From contig CAYOJF010000007.1 in assembly GCA_964404215.1 (NCBI GenBank), positions 9,565 to 73,564 on the forward strand: 64,000 bases of DNA, given 5' to 3'. A program made the position numbers and the translations under genes. The notes beneath the pieces were generated by a model. That model was given only the letters and a program-made list of their open reading frames with translations, was not told where the DNA came from and ran no database searches. Shown piece by piece: positions 8,320 to 16,694 of the stretch (its first letter is position 1; each line of letters starts with the position of its first letter). Source of the stretch: Aureispira sp964404215. Its GTDB lineage: Bacteria > Bacteroidota > Bacteroidia > Chitinophagales > Saprospiraceae.

Positions 8320-9597
8320 TTACCTATTCTTCTTCGTTTTTTTATTTTTCTTTTTCCTGCCATATTTCTGATTGTTCTCCTCTGCCTGTTTGATTTCGAG
8401 CTCAATCATTTTCTTCCAACTTACACCTTTGGTATCTTTCGTATTGTCCACAATATGTTCGTATTCGATTCTATCAATATGCAATCGCTCGATCAATTGA
8501 CCTAGGTAGCTTTCTATTTCTTTCAATACAGGACGTTCTTCTTGACTACAGAAAGAAATGGCATACCCCTTACGCATACCACGCCCTGTACGACCTACAC
8601 GGTGGACATAGTTTTCTGAAGGCTCTGGCATATCATAGTTGACAACATGGGTAACATCTGGTATATCAATTCCTCGAGCAGAAACATCTGTAGCCACCAA
8701 AATACGTACTTCATTTGCTCGGAATGCTCCCAGTATTTTGGAACGTGCATTTTGGTCTTTGGCTCCATGTATCGCCAACGCTGGAATATCAACCCTTTCC
8801 ATTGCGGCAGCCACTCGTTCGGCTCGTACTCTGGTTCGGACAAACACCAGTACTTTTGCTTTCTTATTTTCTCGATAGAGTCTCTCTAAGAAAAATCGTT
8901 TATCATCCATTTCTATAAAAGCAACTTGATGATGCACACTCCTAGCGACAGGGTTATTAGGAGATATTTGGATACGAATCGCATTACTTCGTACTAGAGA
9001 ATAGGCTGTTTTTTTGATCTCTTTATTAATAGTAGCGGAAAAGAAAAGTGTCTGTCTACGCTTGGGCAAATGACGTAATACATCTCTAATGTCCTTCACA
9101 AAACCTAAATCTAGCATATGATCCGCCTCATCCAATACCAATATTTCAATACGGTGTAATCGCAAATGTCCCTGATGATGCAAATCAAACATTCTACCAG
9201 GAGTAGTCACCAATATATCAGCTCCTTCTTCTAGCTGTGCAATTTGAGGGGCTTGATCTACTCCACCATACATAGACATAGCTTTGACCAAGGTATGTCT
9301 TGACAAATCATTGATTACTTTTGTAATCTGATTCGCTAACTCGTGTGTGGGAACCATTATCAAACACTTGATTCCATCTTTGCGGCGGGCTGTTTTTTTG
9401 TAGCTATGAACTTTATGGATAATAGGAATAGCAAATGCAGCTGTTTTCCCCGTTCCTGTTTGTGCTATAGCCAATACATCCTCCCCTTTCAGAATGGATG
9501 GAATGGTCTTATACTGTATATCTGTTGGGCGATTCAATCCCATTTTAGATAAATTTTCCTTTATTTCAGGTTCTATATTATAATCATCAAATTTCAT
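8320..9597 (-). CDS. rhlE: DEAD-box ATP-dependent RNA helicase, RhlE type
   Basis: A 425-residue two-domain RNA helicase. All motifs are visible in order: Q motif (RPTDIQYKTIP), Walker A AQTGTGKT, PTHELANQ (motif Ia), TPGR (Ib), VLDEADHMLDLGF (II), FFSATIN (III), VFVRTR (IV), VATDVSARGIDIPDV (V) and HRVGRTGR (VI). The C-terminal tail is short and very basic (KYGRKKKNKKTKKNR), as in RhlE proteins that bind RNA or ribosomal particles. It unwinds short RNA duplexes, typically in ribosome assembly, RNA decay and cold adaptation. The distance to a -7 box at 9724-9731 implies an untranslated leader of over 100 bases. RhlE is the best subfamily fit; other DEAD-box clades cannot be excluded. Confidence 0.92.
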   Translation of the reverse strand: MKFDDYNIEPEIKENLSKMGLNRPTDIQYKTIPSILKGEDVLAIAQTGTGKTAAFAIPIIHKVHSYKKTARRKDGIKCLIMVPTHELANQITKVINDLSRHTLVKAMSMYGGVDQAPQIAQLEEGADILVTTPGRMFDLHHQGHLRLHRIEILVLDEADHMLDLGFVKDIRDVLRHLPKRRQTLFFSATINKEIKKTAYSLVRSNAIRIQISPNNPVARSVHHQVAFIEMDDKRFFLERLYRENKKAKVLVFVRTRVRAERVAAAMERVDIPALAIHGAKDQNARSKILGAFRANEVRILVATDVSARGIDIPDVTHVVNYDMPEPSENYVHRVGRTGRGMRKGYAISFCSQEERPVLKEIESYLGQLIERLHIDRIEYEHIVDNTKDTKGVSWKKMIELEIKQAEENNQKYGRKKKNKKTKKNR

Positions 9598-9731
9598 AAA
9601 ATCATTGCGTTTCTTCTAGCAAGGCTTTTCCTCATAGAGGATATAGGCGGTCACTTATTATCTTATTTTTGTAATAAATAGCACAGAGACTCAACCAGGG
9701 GGCAAAGCTTTGTGTTCGTTACGCAAAGGTA
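9598..9731 (-). promoter_or_regulatory. Leader and -7 promoter box of the helicase gene
   Basis: On the minus strand TACCTTTG (complement of 9724-9731) fits the Bacteroidota -7 consensus TAnnTTTG; no well-spaced -33 TTTG is visible. The implied leader of about 120 bases can fold: CACAGAG (9682-9688) faces CTTTGTG (9708-9714), with a palindrome CAAAGCTTTG at 9703-9712 and a small CCTC/GAGG stem near 9632. Long leaders on cold-inducible helicase genes are often regulatory, but that is inference here. Confidence 0.4.
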
Positions 9732-9758
9732 CATAGAATTCTTATTCAAATCTAATTA

Positions 9759-9774
9759 TAAATTTGTATCTTTG
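9759..9774 (+). promoter_or_regulatory. Tandem -7 boxes upstream of mrp
   Basis: TAAATTTG (9759-9766) and TATCTTTG (9767-9774) both match TAnnTTTG and lie 24-32 bases before the mrp ATG. The -33 region is not clear. Confidence 0.45.
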
Positions 9775-9797
9775 GTATTACCAATAAAAAACAATTC

Positions 9798-10907
9798 ATG
9801 AATATAGATAAGCAATCAATTATAACGGCATTGAGAACCGTCAAAGACCCTAATACAGGTCAAGACATCATTGCCAGCAAAATGGTAGAAGGCCTAGAGG
9901 TAAAAGGCAATGATATTAGTTTCACTATTGTCGTTCCTTCAGTCAAGTCTCCTGTCAAGAATCAGTTAACCTTTTCGTGCATAGGAGCAGTCAATTCTGT
10001 TTATCCTGATGCTGAAGTACACATTCATGCTAGAGCACAAGGATCTGACAACAAAACAAATACTCCTAACAACCCTATTCCACATATCAAAAATGTGATT
10101 GCGGTGGCTTCTGGAAAAGGAGGCGTAGGTAAATCTACAGTAGCCGTTAATCTAGCCCTTAGCCTACAAAAGATGGGAATGTCTGTTGGGCTACTTGACT
10201 TAGACCTATATGGTCCTTCTGTACCTACTATGATGGGATTACAGGGTCAAAAACCAAGCATTAGAGAGTTGCACGGAAAAGCAAAACTTATTCCTATTGA
10301 AAAATATGGAATCCCAACCATGTCTGTCGGTTATATTATAGAGCCCGAACAAGCAGTAGTTTTAAGGGGCCCTCGTTTAGGTGGTATTGTAAAACAATTC
10401 TTTCAAGAATGTTTATGGCCACAACTTGATTTCTTAATCTTGGACTTACCTCCTGGGACAGGAGACGTCCAACTCACACTTATTCAGACCGTTCCGATCA
10501 CAGGTGCTGTCATGGTAACTACACCACAACAAGTGGCTTATGCCGATGCGATAAAGGGAATGAATATGTTCCGCTTGGAGAATGTAAAGGTGCCGATTTT
10601 GGGTGTGGTAGAAAACATGTCTTGGTTCACCCCTAAAGAATTACCTGATAATAAATACTATATTTTTGGAGAAGGAGCTGGCAAACGTCTTGCTAAAGAA
10701 GCTAACACGGTTCTTCTTGGTCAAGTGCCTATTGTACAGGGTATACGAGAAGGAGGTGATGCCGGGCTTCCTGCCGCTTGGGGAGAAGATGATATTTCTC
10801 GGGATGCCTTCGAAAATATTGCTAAAAATGTATTGCGTCAAGTCAGTATTCGTAATGAAATGATGCAACCTACTTCTATTGTTAATACGACTAAAGACTT
10901 TGGATAA
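9798..10907 (+). CDS. mrp: Mrp/ApbC family iron-sulfur cluster carrier ATPase
   Basis: A 369-residue P-loop protein. Residues 1 to about 85 are a MIP18/DUF59-like domain (ALRTVKDPNTGQDIIASKMVEGL). The rest is a ParA/MinD-type ATPase with the deviant Walker A VASGKGGVGKSTVAVNLA near residue 107, LLDLDLYGPSVPTMMG, DFLILDLPPGTGD and GVVENMSW. Mrp proteins carry and deliver Fe-S clusters in the cytosol. The usual CxxC after the VVENMS strand is not present here; that is a known variation outside Proteobacteria but worth noting. A NifU-type scaffold gene follows after one base, so the two are almost certainly cotranscribed and act in the same pathway. Confidence 0.93.
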   Translation: MNIDKQSIITALRTVKDPNTGQDIIASKMVEGLEVKGNDISFTIVVPSVKSPVKNQLTFSCIGAVNSVYPDAEVHIHARAQGSDNKTNTPNNPIPHIKNVIAVASGKGGVGKSTVAVNLALSLQKMGMSVGLLDLDLYGPSVPTMMGLQGQKPSIRELHGKAKLIPIEKYGIPTMSVGYIIEPEQAVVLRGPRLGGIVKQFFQECLWPQLDFLILDLPPGTGDVQLTLIQTVPITGAVMVTTPQQVAYADAIKGMNMFRLENVKVPILGVVENMSWFTPKELPDNKYYIFGEGAGKRLAKEANTVLLGQVPIVQGIREGGDAGLPAAWGEDDISRDAFENIAKNVLRQVSIRNEMMQPTSIVNTTKDFG

Positions 10908-10908
10908 A

Positions 10909-11166
10909 ATGACAAATAAAGAACAAATATTGGCTCGTGTAGAGGAAGCATTAGAAACCATTCGTCCTCACCTAGAAACTGATGGCGGCGATCTTGAGAT
11001 CGTAGAGCTGACCGATGACATGGTTCTGAAATTCAAATGGTTAGGCAACTGTGAAACTTGCTCCATGAGTACAATGACCATGAAAGGAGGAATAGAACAT
11101 ACCATCAAAACTAAAGTCCCAGAAATACATGCCGTAGAAGCCATTAATGGCTTATTTATTAGTTAG
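10909..11166 (+). CDS. NifU C-terminal domain Fe-S scaffold/carrier
   Basis: An 85-residue protein consisting of a single NifU C-terminal (Nfu) domain: VEEALETIRPHLETDGGDLEIVEL, then WLGNCETCSMSTMTMKGGIE with the CxxC pair that binds a shared 4Fe-4S cluster at a dimer interface. The start at 10909 follows the mrp stop by one base and begins MTNKEQILARV; an upstream ATG at 10879 lies inside mrp. It is a cytosolic cluster carrier partnered with Mrp. Confidence 0.92.
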   Translation: MTNKEQILARVEEALETIRPHLETDGGDLEIVELTDDMVLKFKWLGNCETCSMSTMTMKGGIEHTIKTKVPEIHAVEAINGLFIS

Positions 11167-11215
11167 AGCCTCGCTCTATTATCACCATATTCATTTTTAC
11201 TAAATTCCCTCCCTT

Positions 11216-11863
11216 ATGCCTAATCAGTCTTATATACTCATTTGCATAGCTGCCCTATTATTGATAGTAGGATGTGGTGACACCGATACCAACCCCGAAA
11301 CTGAAGTAAAGAAAACCGCAGTTTCTGACGAAAAGGTACCTTCTATATATGTCATTGCAGGTGATTATCACGAAATGTGGTTAGGAGTCAATCAAAATCA
11401 GATAACAGGAGTCTACCAAAGTTTAGATGCAAATAACCAAAGTTGCTTTTTCTTTTTTGAAGGGACCATTGGAGAAAATAACCCTATCTCTGTTGATTGT
11501 TACAATCCAATGACAACCGCTCCTCCTATTCATGGGGAATTCAAAATTATGGGGGAACAAATGTTTGCGAAACTTGCTCAATCTCCTAGCGATGGTTGTG
11601 TTGCTGAATTATCAGATGATATAGGACACGCTATATTACTTGATTTGCAGCACGAATGGAAAGCAATTCGTGTAGTAGAGAAAGAATCTCCTATATTTGA
11701 ATCGGATATGCAAGGATTGGAATTAGGGGACAGAGTTTCCAAAGGAACACCTATTGCCATCAAAGAATATAAAGGCGAATGGATGCGTGTTGATGTCCCA
11801 TCTATGGGGTATGAAGACGGATGGATACATCGTTCCATGGTCTTTCCATTATTGGATATGTAA
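11216..11863 (+). CDS. Lipoprotein with C-terminal SH3-like domain
   Basis: A 215-residue predicted lipoprotein. The signal peptide ends in a lipobox (LLLIVGC, Cys20), followed by an acidic/polar linker (GDTDTNPETE). The middle is a beta-rich domain (DYHEMWLGVNQNQITGVYQSL, later ISVDCYNPM). The C-terminus resembles a bacterial SH3 domain: a turn-like GDRVSKGTPIAIKEYKGEWMRVDV followed by GYEDGWIHRSMV. It is probably anchored in the outer or inner membrane facing the periplasm. Function unknown. It lies 50 bases after the Nfu gene and 17 bases before the lectin-like gene, so it could be in one long transcript with both. Confidence 0.7.
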   Translation: MPNQSYILICIAALLLIVGCGDTDTNPETEVKKTAVSDEKVPSIYVIAGDYHEMWLGVNQNQITGVYQSLDANNQSCFFFFEGTIGENNPISVDCYNPMTTAPPIHGEFKIMGEQMFAKLAQSPSDGCVAELSDDIGHAILLDLQHEWKAIRVVEKESPIFESDMQGLELGDRVSKGTPIAIKEYKGEWMRVDVPSMGYEDGWIHRSMVFPLLDM

Positions 11864-11879
11864 TATCAAAATATTATTT

Positions 11880-12713
11880 ATGAGAGCTACTATATACTTC
11901 TTTCTGTTACTTTTTTTCACGCAATTAGAGTTTGGATTCGCTCAGTGTGCTGATACTAGTAATATCTATACTTTTTCTTATAATGGTACCAACTATGAAT
12001 TGGTACGTGAAAATAAAAATTGGTCTGATGCCGCTGCCTGTGCAGTAGCTAGAGGAGGACAATTAGCCATTATTGATGACAGTCTAGAACAAATCGCTAT
12101 CTATACCGAAATCAGTACCAATGCAGCCATTACAGCTAGTAATACAGTGGCACCTGATGGTGGTGGAGCTTCCTATATTTGGTTAGGGGGAAATGATTTT
12201 GCAGTGGAAGGTAACTGGGTCTGGGATGGCAATGGAGATAGCCTAGGAGTCCAGTTTTGGCAAGGAACAAGAACAGGTAATGCCGTAGGCAATCAATATA
12301 ATAATTGGGGAAACGAACCAGATGATTTTGGGACTTTAGGACAAGATGGTTTAGGACTTGCGATTACAAACTGGCCACTAGGCGTAGCCAGCCAATGGAA
12401 TGATATCAGAGCTACTAATACGATCTATTATTTGATCGAATATGCCCCTATCCTACCTATTTTTTCTACTCCTTCATCTTCATCTTCTGTTAGAGCATAT
12501 CCTAACCCTACCAATGGTCAGATTACATTGCAAGACCTTCCTAGTGACTTAGATGCCATTCAGGTATACAATGTTTTGGGTGAAAGGGTATTGCAAACCA
12601 CTACTATCAACAACGAAGAGCTATCCTTGGAACATCTAGAAGCAGGAATTTATTTTTTAAATATTCGCTTCAATGACCATAGTCATCAAATAATAAAAAT
12701 CCATAAAAAGTAA
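11880..12713 (+). CDS. Secreted C-type lectin-like protein with T9SS sorting domain
   Basis: A 277-residue protein in three parts. First is a signal peptide (MRATIYFFLLLFFTQLEFGFAQ). Second is a C-type-lectin-like domain, with YELVRENKNWSDAAACAVARGGQLAIIDD at its start, YIWLGGNDFAVEGNWVWDGNG in the core and the WNDIRATNTIYYLIEY end strand. Third is a type A T9SS C-terminal domain, starting YPNPTNGQITLQDLP and ending GIYFLNIRFNDH. It should cross the outer membrane by T9SS and stay on the surface or be released; ligand unknown. ATG 11880 is used because the signal peptide begins there, 17 bases after the previous stop. An earlier in-frame ATG lies inside the lipoprotein gene. Confidence 0.88.
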   Translation: MRATIYFFLLLFFTQLEFGFAQCADTSNIYTFSYNGTNYELVRENKNWSDAAACAVARGGQLAIIDDSLEQIAIYTEISTNAAITASNTVAPDGGGASYIWLGGNDFAVEGNWVWDGNGDSLGVQFWQGTRTGNAVGNQYNNWGNEPDDFGTLGQDGLGLAITNWPLGVASQWNDIRATNTIYYLIEYAPILPIFSTPSSSSSVRAYPNPTNGQITLQDLPSDLDAIQVYNVLGERVLQTTTINNEELSLEHLEAGIYFLNIRFNDHSHQIIKIHKK

Positions 12714-12714
12714 T

Positions 12715-13161
12715 ATGTCTCTCCCCAAAATACTTCTATTAAATGGTCCTAACCTTAATCTGTTAGGAAAAAGAGAGGTTTCCATTTATGGCGATCAATC
12801 TTTTGAAGACTACTTTCAACAACTCCAAATAAAATTTCAATCACAACTAGATTTATACTACTATCAAAGTAATACGGAAGGTCAACTCATTGACCGATTG
12901 CATGAGGTTGGATTTAGCTTCGATGGTATTGTATTCAATGCTGGTGCTTACACCCACACCTCACTTGCCTTAGCCGATGCTATAGCAGGTATACAGACTC
13001 CTGTAGTTGAAGTACATATTTCCAATGTTTTTGCTAGAGAAACAATAAGACACCATAGTTATATTGCAGCACAATGCGTAGGGAGTATTAGTGGCTTTGG
13101 ATTGTATAGCTATGAAGCTGCTTTGCAGTTTTTCTTAAATCAGATGACTAACTCTGAATAG
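12715..13161 (+). CDS. aroQ: 3-dehydroquinate dehydratase, type II
   Basis: A 148-residue enzyme of the shikimate pathway converting 3-dehydroquinate to 3-dehydroshikimate. Typical signatures are ILLLNGPNLNLLGKREVSIYG (with the catalytic Tyr on the flexible lid), YQSNTEGQLIDRLHE, FNAGAYTHTSLALADAI, VEVHISNVFARETIRHHSY and GSISGFGLYSYEAAL. The usual FNPGAYTHTS is FNAGAYTHTS here, a minor change. Length is normal for the dodecameric class. It starts one base after the lectin-like gene and its stop abuts the next ATG, so it is within a tight plus-strand run. Confidence 0.95.
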   Translation: MSLPKILLLNGPNLNLLGKREVSIYGDQSFEDYFQQLQIKFQSQLDLYYYQSNTEGQLIDRLHEVGFSFDGIVFNAGAYTHTSLALADAIAGIQTPVVEVHISNVFARETIRHHSYIAAQCVGSISGFGLYSYEAALQFFLNQMTNSE

Positions 13162-13758
13162 ATGGAAAACATTGTTTACCAAATAAAACATACTACTTGG
13201 AAATCCATTCTTTTCAAAGATCAGCAGTTTTGGGTCAGTACTACTCCACTCTTCAATTTAGAAATGTTTGAGAAACAGGAAGACCAAGATAGTACCCTTG
13301 TGTATGATATCAAAAGGATTTCTTCTATCTACTTCGAAGAAGATACTGATAAAATCAAAATCGCTTACAAAGACCAACAACTCAATAAACAAACTACTAC
13401 GCTCCGATTTGACGATAAAACTCTTTCGAATGAAATAGGGCATTATTTAGGCAAAAAAGCAGCTCTCCCTGTCCATATCAAAAAAGAAAATGAACCAAAA
13501 TCCTTATTTTTTTTATTCCTCTATACTGTATTTATAGGATGGTTCACCTATATGCTCTACACACTAGATGACACCACTGAACTGATTAGTACAGAGCGTT
13601 CTATCAAAAATCAAAATAGAGGAGCTTTTCTCAAAATTATTATAGATACTATTGGTCCAACTGGAGTTTTAATCATAGGTGGGAGTATTACCTTATTGCT
13701 TCTTTATGATTTGTATACTCGTATTGTAAGACCTACACGAGAAATCACCTACCACTAA
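13162..13758 (+). CDS. Hypothetical membrane protein with two transmembrane segments
   Basis: A 198-residue protein. About 110 soluble residues, mostly beta-like and reminiscent of a PH-type domain (RISSIYFEEDTDKIKIAYKD), are followed by two hydrophobic helices (about residues 112-133 and 162-182) separated by a polar loop (TTELISTERSIKNQNRG). There is no signal peptide. The ATG directly follows the aroQ stop. I do not recognise a named family. A terminator follows at 13763. Confidence 0.6.
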   Translation: MENIVYQIKHTTWKSILFKDQQFWVSTTPLFNLEMFEKQEDQDSTLVYDIKRISSIYFEEDTDKIKIAYKDQQLNKQTTTLRFDDKTLSNEIGHYLGKKAALPVHIKKENEPKSLFFLFLYTVFIGWFTYMLYTLDDTTELISTERSIKNQNRGAFLKIIIDTIGPTGVLIIGGSITLLLLYDLYTRIVRPTREITYH

Positions 13759-13762
13759 CAAA

Positions 13763-13790
13763 AAGAGACTACCTTATTAGGTAGCCTCTT
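13763..13790 (+). terminator. Terminator-like hairpin after the 13.2-kb membrane protein
   Basis: AAGAGACTACC and GGTAGCCTCTT pair at 10 of 11 positions around TTATTA. It sits between convergent genes and closes the mrp-to-13758 run; the trailing T tract is short. Confidence 0.6.
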
Positions 13791-13821
13791 GCTTAGTCTA
13801 GGGTTTAGTCTAAGTTGTTTT

Positions 13822-14421
13822 TTATTTCCCTTCCAATAAATCACGCATTCCTTTTAGTGTGTCAAATGGTCCTTCTACAATGACAGAATTAACTACCCAA
13901 TCAGGAACACTACCACCCAAATCTGCAACAGATTGTTGTTCGATTTTGATAGTTCCGTTTTTTAAATCCGTGAACTTCCAATGCCCTTTAGTACGTGGCA
14001 CACGAACAATTCCTTGTTTATGTGGAATATAATCTGGCAAAGAACTCATCGTAATCAATACGACTCCTTCTGAAGGAGTGGTTTTGAGTGAACGAGTTAC
14101 ATTATCTCGGTCTGTTACTGGCCAAGGAGCATCTCCCAAATTATAAGTAATTATTTCTTTACTAGAAATATTCTTAATATTAGATACTTCAATACTTCTC
14201 TTCATAAATTTTTTACGCTTAACAGGATCCCAATAGGCATCTACTGCTTTCGCTAGTGTTGTTTTCACAATTACAGTGGCTCGGTACTCTTTAGTACTCC
14301 AACCTTTGATAAAACGTGTTTTCACTTTAATGCCTTCTTTATCTTTGGCATCAGTCCATTTTTGAGCAGTAACTTGAGTAGCTAATAATAGAAGTAAAAG
14401 GGAGAATAATGGTAGTTTCAT
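13822..14421 (-). CDS. Exported START-domain (SRPBCC) protein
   Basis: A 199-residue protein. The signal peptide (MKLPLFSLLLLLLATQVTAQ) is followed by a START-like lipid-binding domain: KWTDAKDKEGIKVKTRF, GWSTKEYRATVIVKTTLAKAVDAYWD, ITYNLGDAPWPVTDRDNVTR, and the C-terminal helix IVEGPFDTLKGMRDLLEG. The PWPVTDRD turn is especially typical of START proteins of this size. Exported versions are thought to bind hydrophobic ligands, ligand unknown. It is a single gene in convergent position to the gene before it. Confidence 0.8.
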   Translation of the reverse strand: MKLPLFSLLLLLLATQVTAQKWTDAKDKEGIKVKTRFIKGWSTKEYRATVIVKTTLAKAVDAYWDPVKRKKFMKRSIEVSNIKNISSKEIITYNLGDAPWPVTDRDNVTRSLKTTPSEGVVLITMSSLPDYIPHKQGIVRVPRTKGHWKFTDLKNGTIKIEQQSVADLGGSVPDWVVNSVIVEGPFDTLKGMRDLLEGK

Positions 14422-14682
14422 GGATAATGGTTGTAAGAATTTAGGTAGTTAATTTAATATATATGGTGTTTTCGTTGGAATCAAATAGAGTACCATTTTA
14501 CTATTTATAACGGTATTTTTTAATCTTTATTTAAACATTTATTTAAAATAATTGTAAAAAGCCATTTTTAGGGAACTAATCTGCAAAAATCAACAAATAG
14601 TTACCCCTGTTCTAAAATAAACGGACTCCTATACTTTTTCTACGAGAAGTTGTTTAATTTTGCAGAAAGAAAAACAAGAAAA

Positions 14683-15411
14683 ATGAGCTTACTAAAACAT
14701 TATAATGTTCCTATTATATACGAAGACAATCATCTAATCGCTGTCAACAAACCAGCAGGTTGGTTGGTACAAGGAGATGAAACAGGAGATATTCCCGTTT
14801 CGGAGTATGTGAAGGAATATATCAAAAAAAGATACAATAAACCAGGTGACGTTTTCCTTGGAATTATTCACCGATTGGATAGACCCGTATCGGGAGTCGT
14901 TTTATTTGCTAGAACAAGTAAAGCCTTGACACGTATGAATAAGTTGTTTCAAGATAGGATGGTTGAAAAACGCTATGTAGCAGTAGTAGAAAGACGTCCA
15001 GAAGAACTAGAAGGAAAATTAGTTCATTATTTATCGAAAGATAAAGACCGTAATGTCACTAGAGCATTTGAAAGCAAACGTTACAAAAGTGCCAAACGAG
15101 CAGAACTAGATTACAAATATCTAGGAGGACTAGCCGATCATCATTTATTACAAGTCAATCCTACAACAGGACGCTCTCACCAGATTAGAGTACAGCTTTC
15201 TAAAATGGGTACCGTTATTAGAGGAGATAAAAAATATGGTGCTGCCCATTTCAATACTGATAGAGGAACCATTCATCTACACTCTTACCAGCTTTCTTTT
15301 ATTCACCCTGTGAAGAAAGAACCTGTCTTGATTGAAGCTGACCTTCCCGAAAAAGATCAAGTTTGGCAAATGTATAGCCACTTGATTCCCTATGGGGAAA
15401 CTGACTTCTAG
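14683..15411 (+). CDS. RluA-family RNA pseudouridine synthase
   Basis: A 242-residue protein. The catalytic motif is IIHRLDRPVSGVVLFART (Asp of HRLD is the nucleophile). NHLIAVNKPAGWLVQGD precedes it, and TGRSHQIRVQLSKMG and LHSYQLSF follow. There is no S4 domain in front, so this is a short RluA/RluC-type enzyme modifying uridine in rRNA or tRNA; the target cannot be told from sequence. ATG 14683 (MSLLKHYNVP) is preferred to 14650, as a -7-like TAATTTTG lies at 14655-14662, inside the longer version. Confidence 0.9.
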   Translation: MSLLKHYNVPIIYEDNHLIAVNKPAGWLVQGDETGDIPVSEYVKEYIKKRYNKPGDVFLGIIHRLDRPVSGVVLFARTSKALTRMNKLFQDRMVEKRYVAVVERRPEELEGKLVHYLSKDKDRNVTRAFESKRYKSAKRAELDYKYLGGLADHHLLQVNPTTGRSHQIRVQLSKMGTVIRGDKKYGAAHFNTDRGTIHLHSYQLSFIHPVKKEPVLIEADLPEKDQVWQMYSHLIPYGETDF

Positions 15412-15445
15412 ATAAGAATATCATAGAAGAAGAAATAGGGTTGAA

Positions 15446-16618
15446 ATGGAAAAAGAAGCCACTAAATTACTACAAATAAACAAAGTGCTATGGATTATTT
15501 CTATAGCACTTCTTTTTCATGTTGTCTTGAGTTACAACTTATGGTTTCCGATCAGCAGGACTTATCCAGAAGTTCCTTTCTTTAAGAGTATGCCGTTATC
15601 TTTCGGACTGATAGGTACTAGCGTTCTATCTACGCTTTTTTTATTAGGGTTTGTGCTAGGCAGTTTTTTTGAATCTATACGAAAACAAAGCTATCTTCTT
15701 GGCTTTGCTTGTTTTGTCCTTCTCTTGTCAGAGGATTTCAATCGACTACAAGTATGGCTCTTTATTTATTTAGGACTATTCGGGAGTGTTTTATGGCGAC
15801 ACAAAAAACCTTTGCCTTCAGCCATCCTATCAAATTTTCAATTCATCATTGCAGTAGTTTATTGTTGGACAGGAGTCCAAAAAATCAACCTCCCATTTAC
15901 CTTAGATGTATATCCGTGGCTAATGGGTATTTTTGAATGGACTAAACCACTGGAACATTATACCTCATTGGGCTATGGAATAGGCCTATTTGAAATACTG
16001 ATTGGAGTAGGTTTTTTCATTCGTAAAACACAGCACCTCTCTGTCATTCTAACTACTCTCCTACATGGTGGCATTTTAATTCTATTGATTGGTGACAACT
16101 ATTGGAATACGATTGTTTATCCTTGGAATGTGAGTATGGTTGGATTAGTTTGGATTCTATTTTGGAAACAAGAAGAGGGTATTATTAATCACTCTAAACG
16201 CCCCAATCTAGTGATTATAGGTCTTTTTGGAATCTTTCCGATTTTTGACTTTGGCAACTATTGGGTCCATGAACTTTCCTTTGGGATGTATTCAGGAGTG
16301 GCAATTGAAGGGGACTTATATTTTGAAGATAATTCTGAAACAGACTGCCTTCCTGCTATATTAGATTCTAAATTACTCTATCAGTCCGAAACAGAATCTG
16401 CTCTATCTCTAGACGACTGGGGAATGCAAAACCTAAATATACCTCCTATTAGTACTGCTGGCAGTTTTGAACATGCTGCAAAAGTTTTTTGTAAATGTTT
16501 ATCCGAAAACAATGTTCGTGGAGGAATTGAACTCTCTATTCCTTATCGTTGGCAAGACAAAGATACCGTCTATCAAATCCCCTGTGAAGTATTGCTTCAA
16601 CAGGATACAAAAAACTAG
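15446..16618 (+). CDS. Polytopic membrane protein, HTTM/DoxX-like
   Basis: A 390-residue protein with about seven to eight hydrophobic helices in the first 290 residues and a soluble C-terminal region of about 110 residues containing several Cys. Segments such as FQFIIAVVYCWTGVQKINLPF and WNVSMVGLVWILFW resemble HTTM (vitamin-K-carboxylase-like) and DoxX-type bundles, where a helix reading YxxAGxxKLN is common. This is a weak family guess. The tail (CLPAILDSKLLYQSE, FCKCLSENNVRGGIEL) has no recognised domain. It lies 34 bases after the pseudouridine synthase gene and may be cotranscribed with it. Confidence 0.6.
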   Translation: MEKEATKLLQINKVLWIISIALLFHVVLSYNLWFPISRTYPEVPFFKSMPLSFGLIGTSVLSTLFLLGFVLGSFFESIRKQSYLLGFACFVLLLSEDFNRLQVWLFIYLGLFGSVLWRHKKPLPSAILSNFQFIIAVVYCWTGVQKINLPFTLDVYPWLMGIFEWTKPLEHYTSLGYGIGLFEILIGVGFFIRKTQHLSVILTTLLHGGILILLIGDNYWNTIVYPWNVSMVGLVWILFWKQEEGIINHSKRPNLVIIGLFGIFPIFDFGNYWVHELSFGMYSGVAIEGDLYFEDNSETDCLPAILDSKLLYQSETESALSLDDWGMQNLNIPPISTAGSFEHAAKVFCKCLSENNVRGGIELSIPYRWQDKDTVYQIPCEVLLQQDTKN

Positions 16619-16694
16619 TTATCCTACTCAAATTACCTTTCGTTTCATCTTTTTGATGTATTTTTGAGTTTTGTAGCCATCAATATCTAAGACC

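Noticed and set aside
8595..8918. Several frames on both strands within the helicase gene
   Set aside because: They overlap the conserved RhlE motifs in other frames and contain no recognisable domain.
13162..13758. Start of 13162 gene as an aroQ fusion
   Set aside because: The aroQ stop codon TAG separates the two frames; they abut without readthrough.
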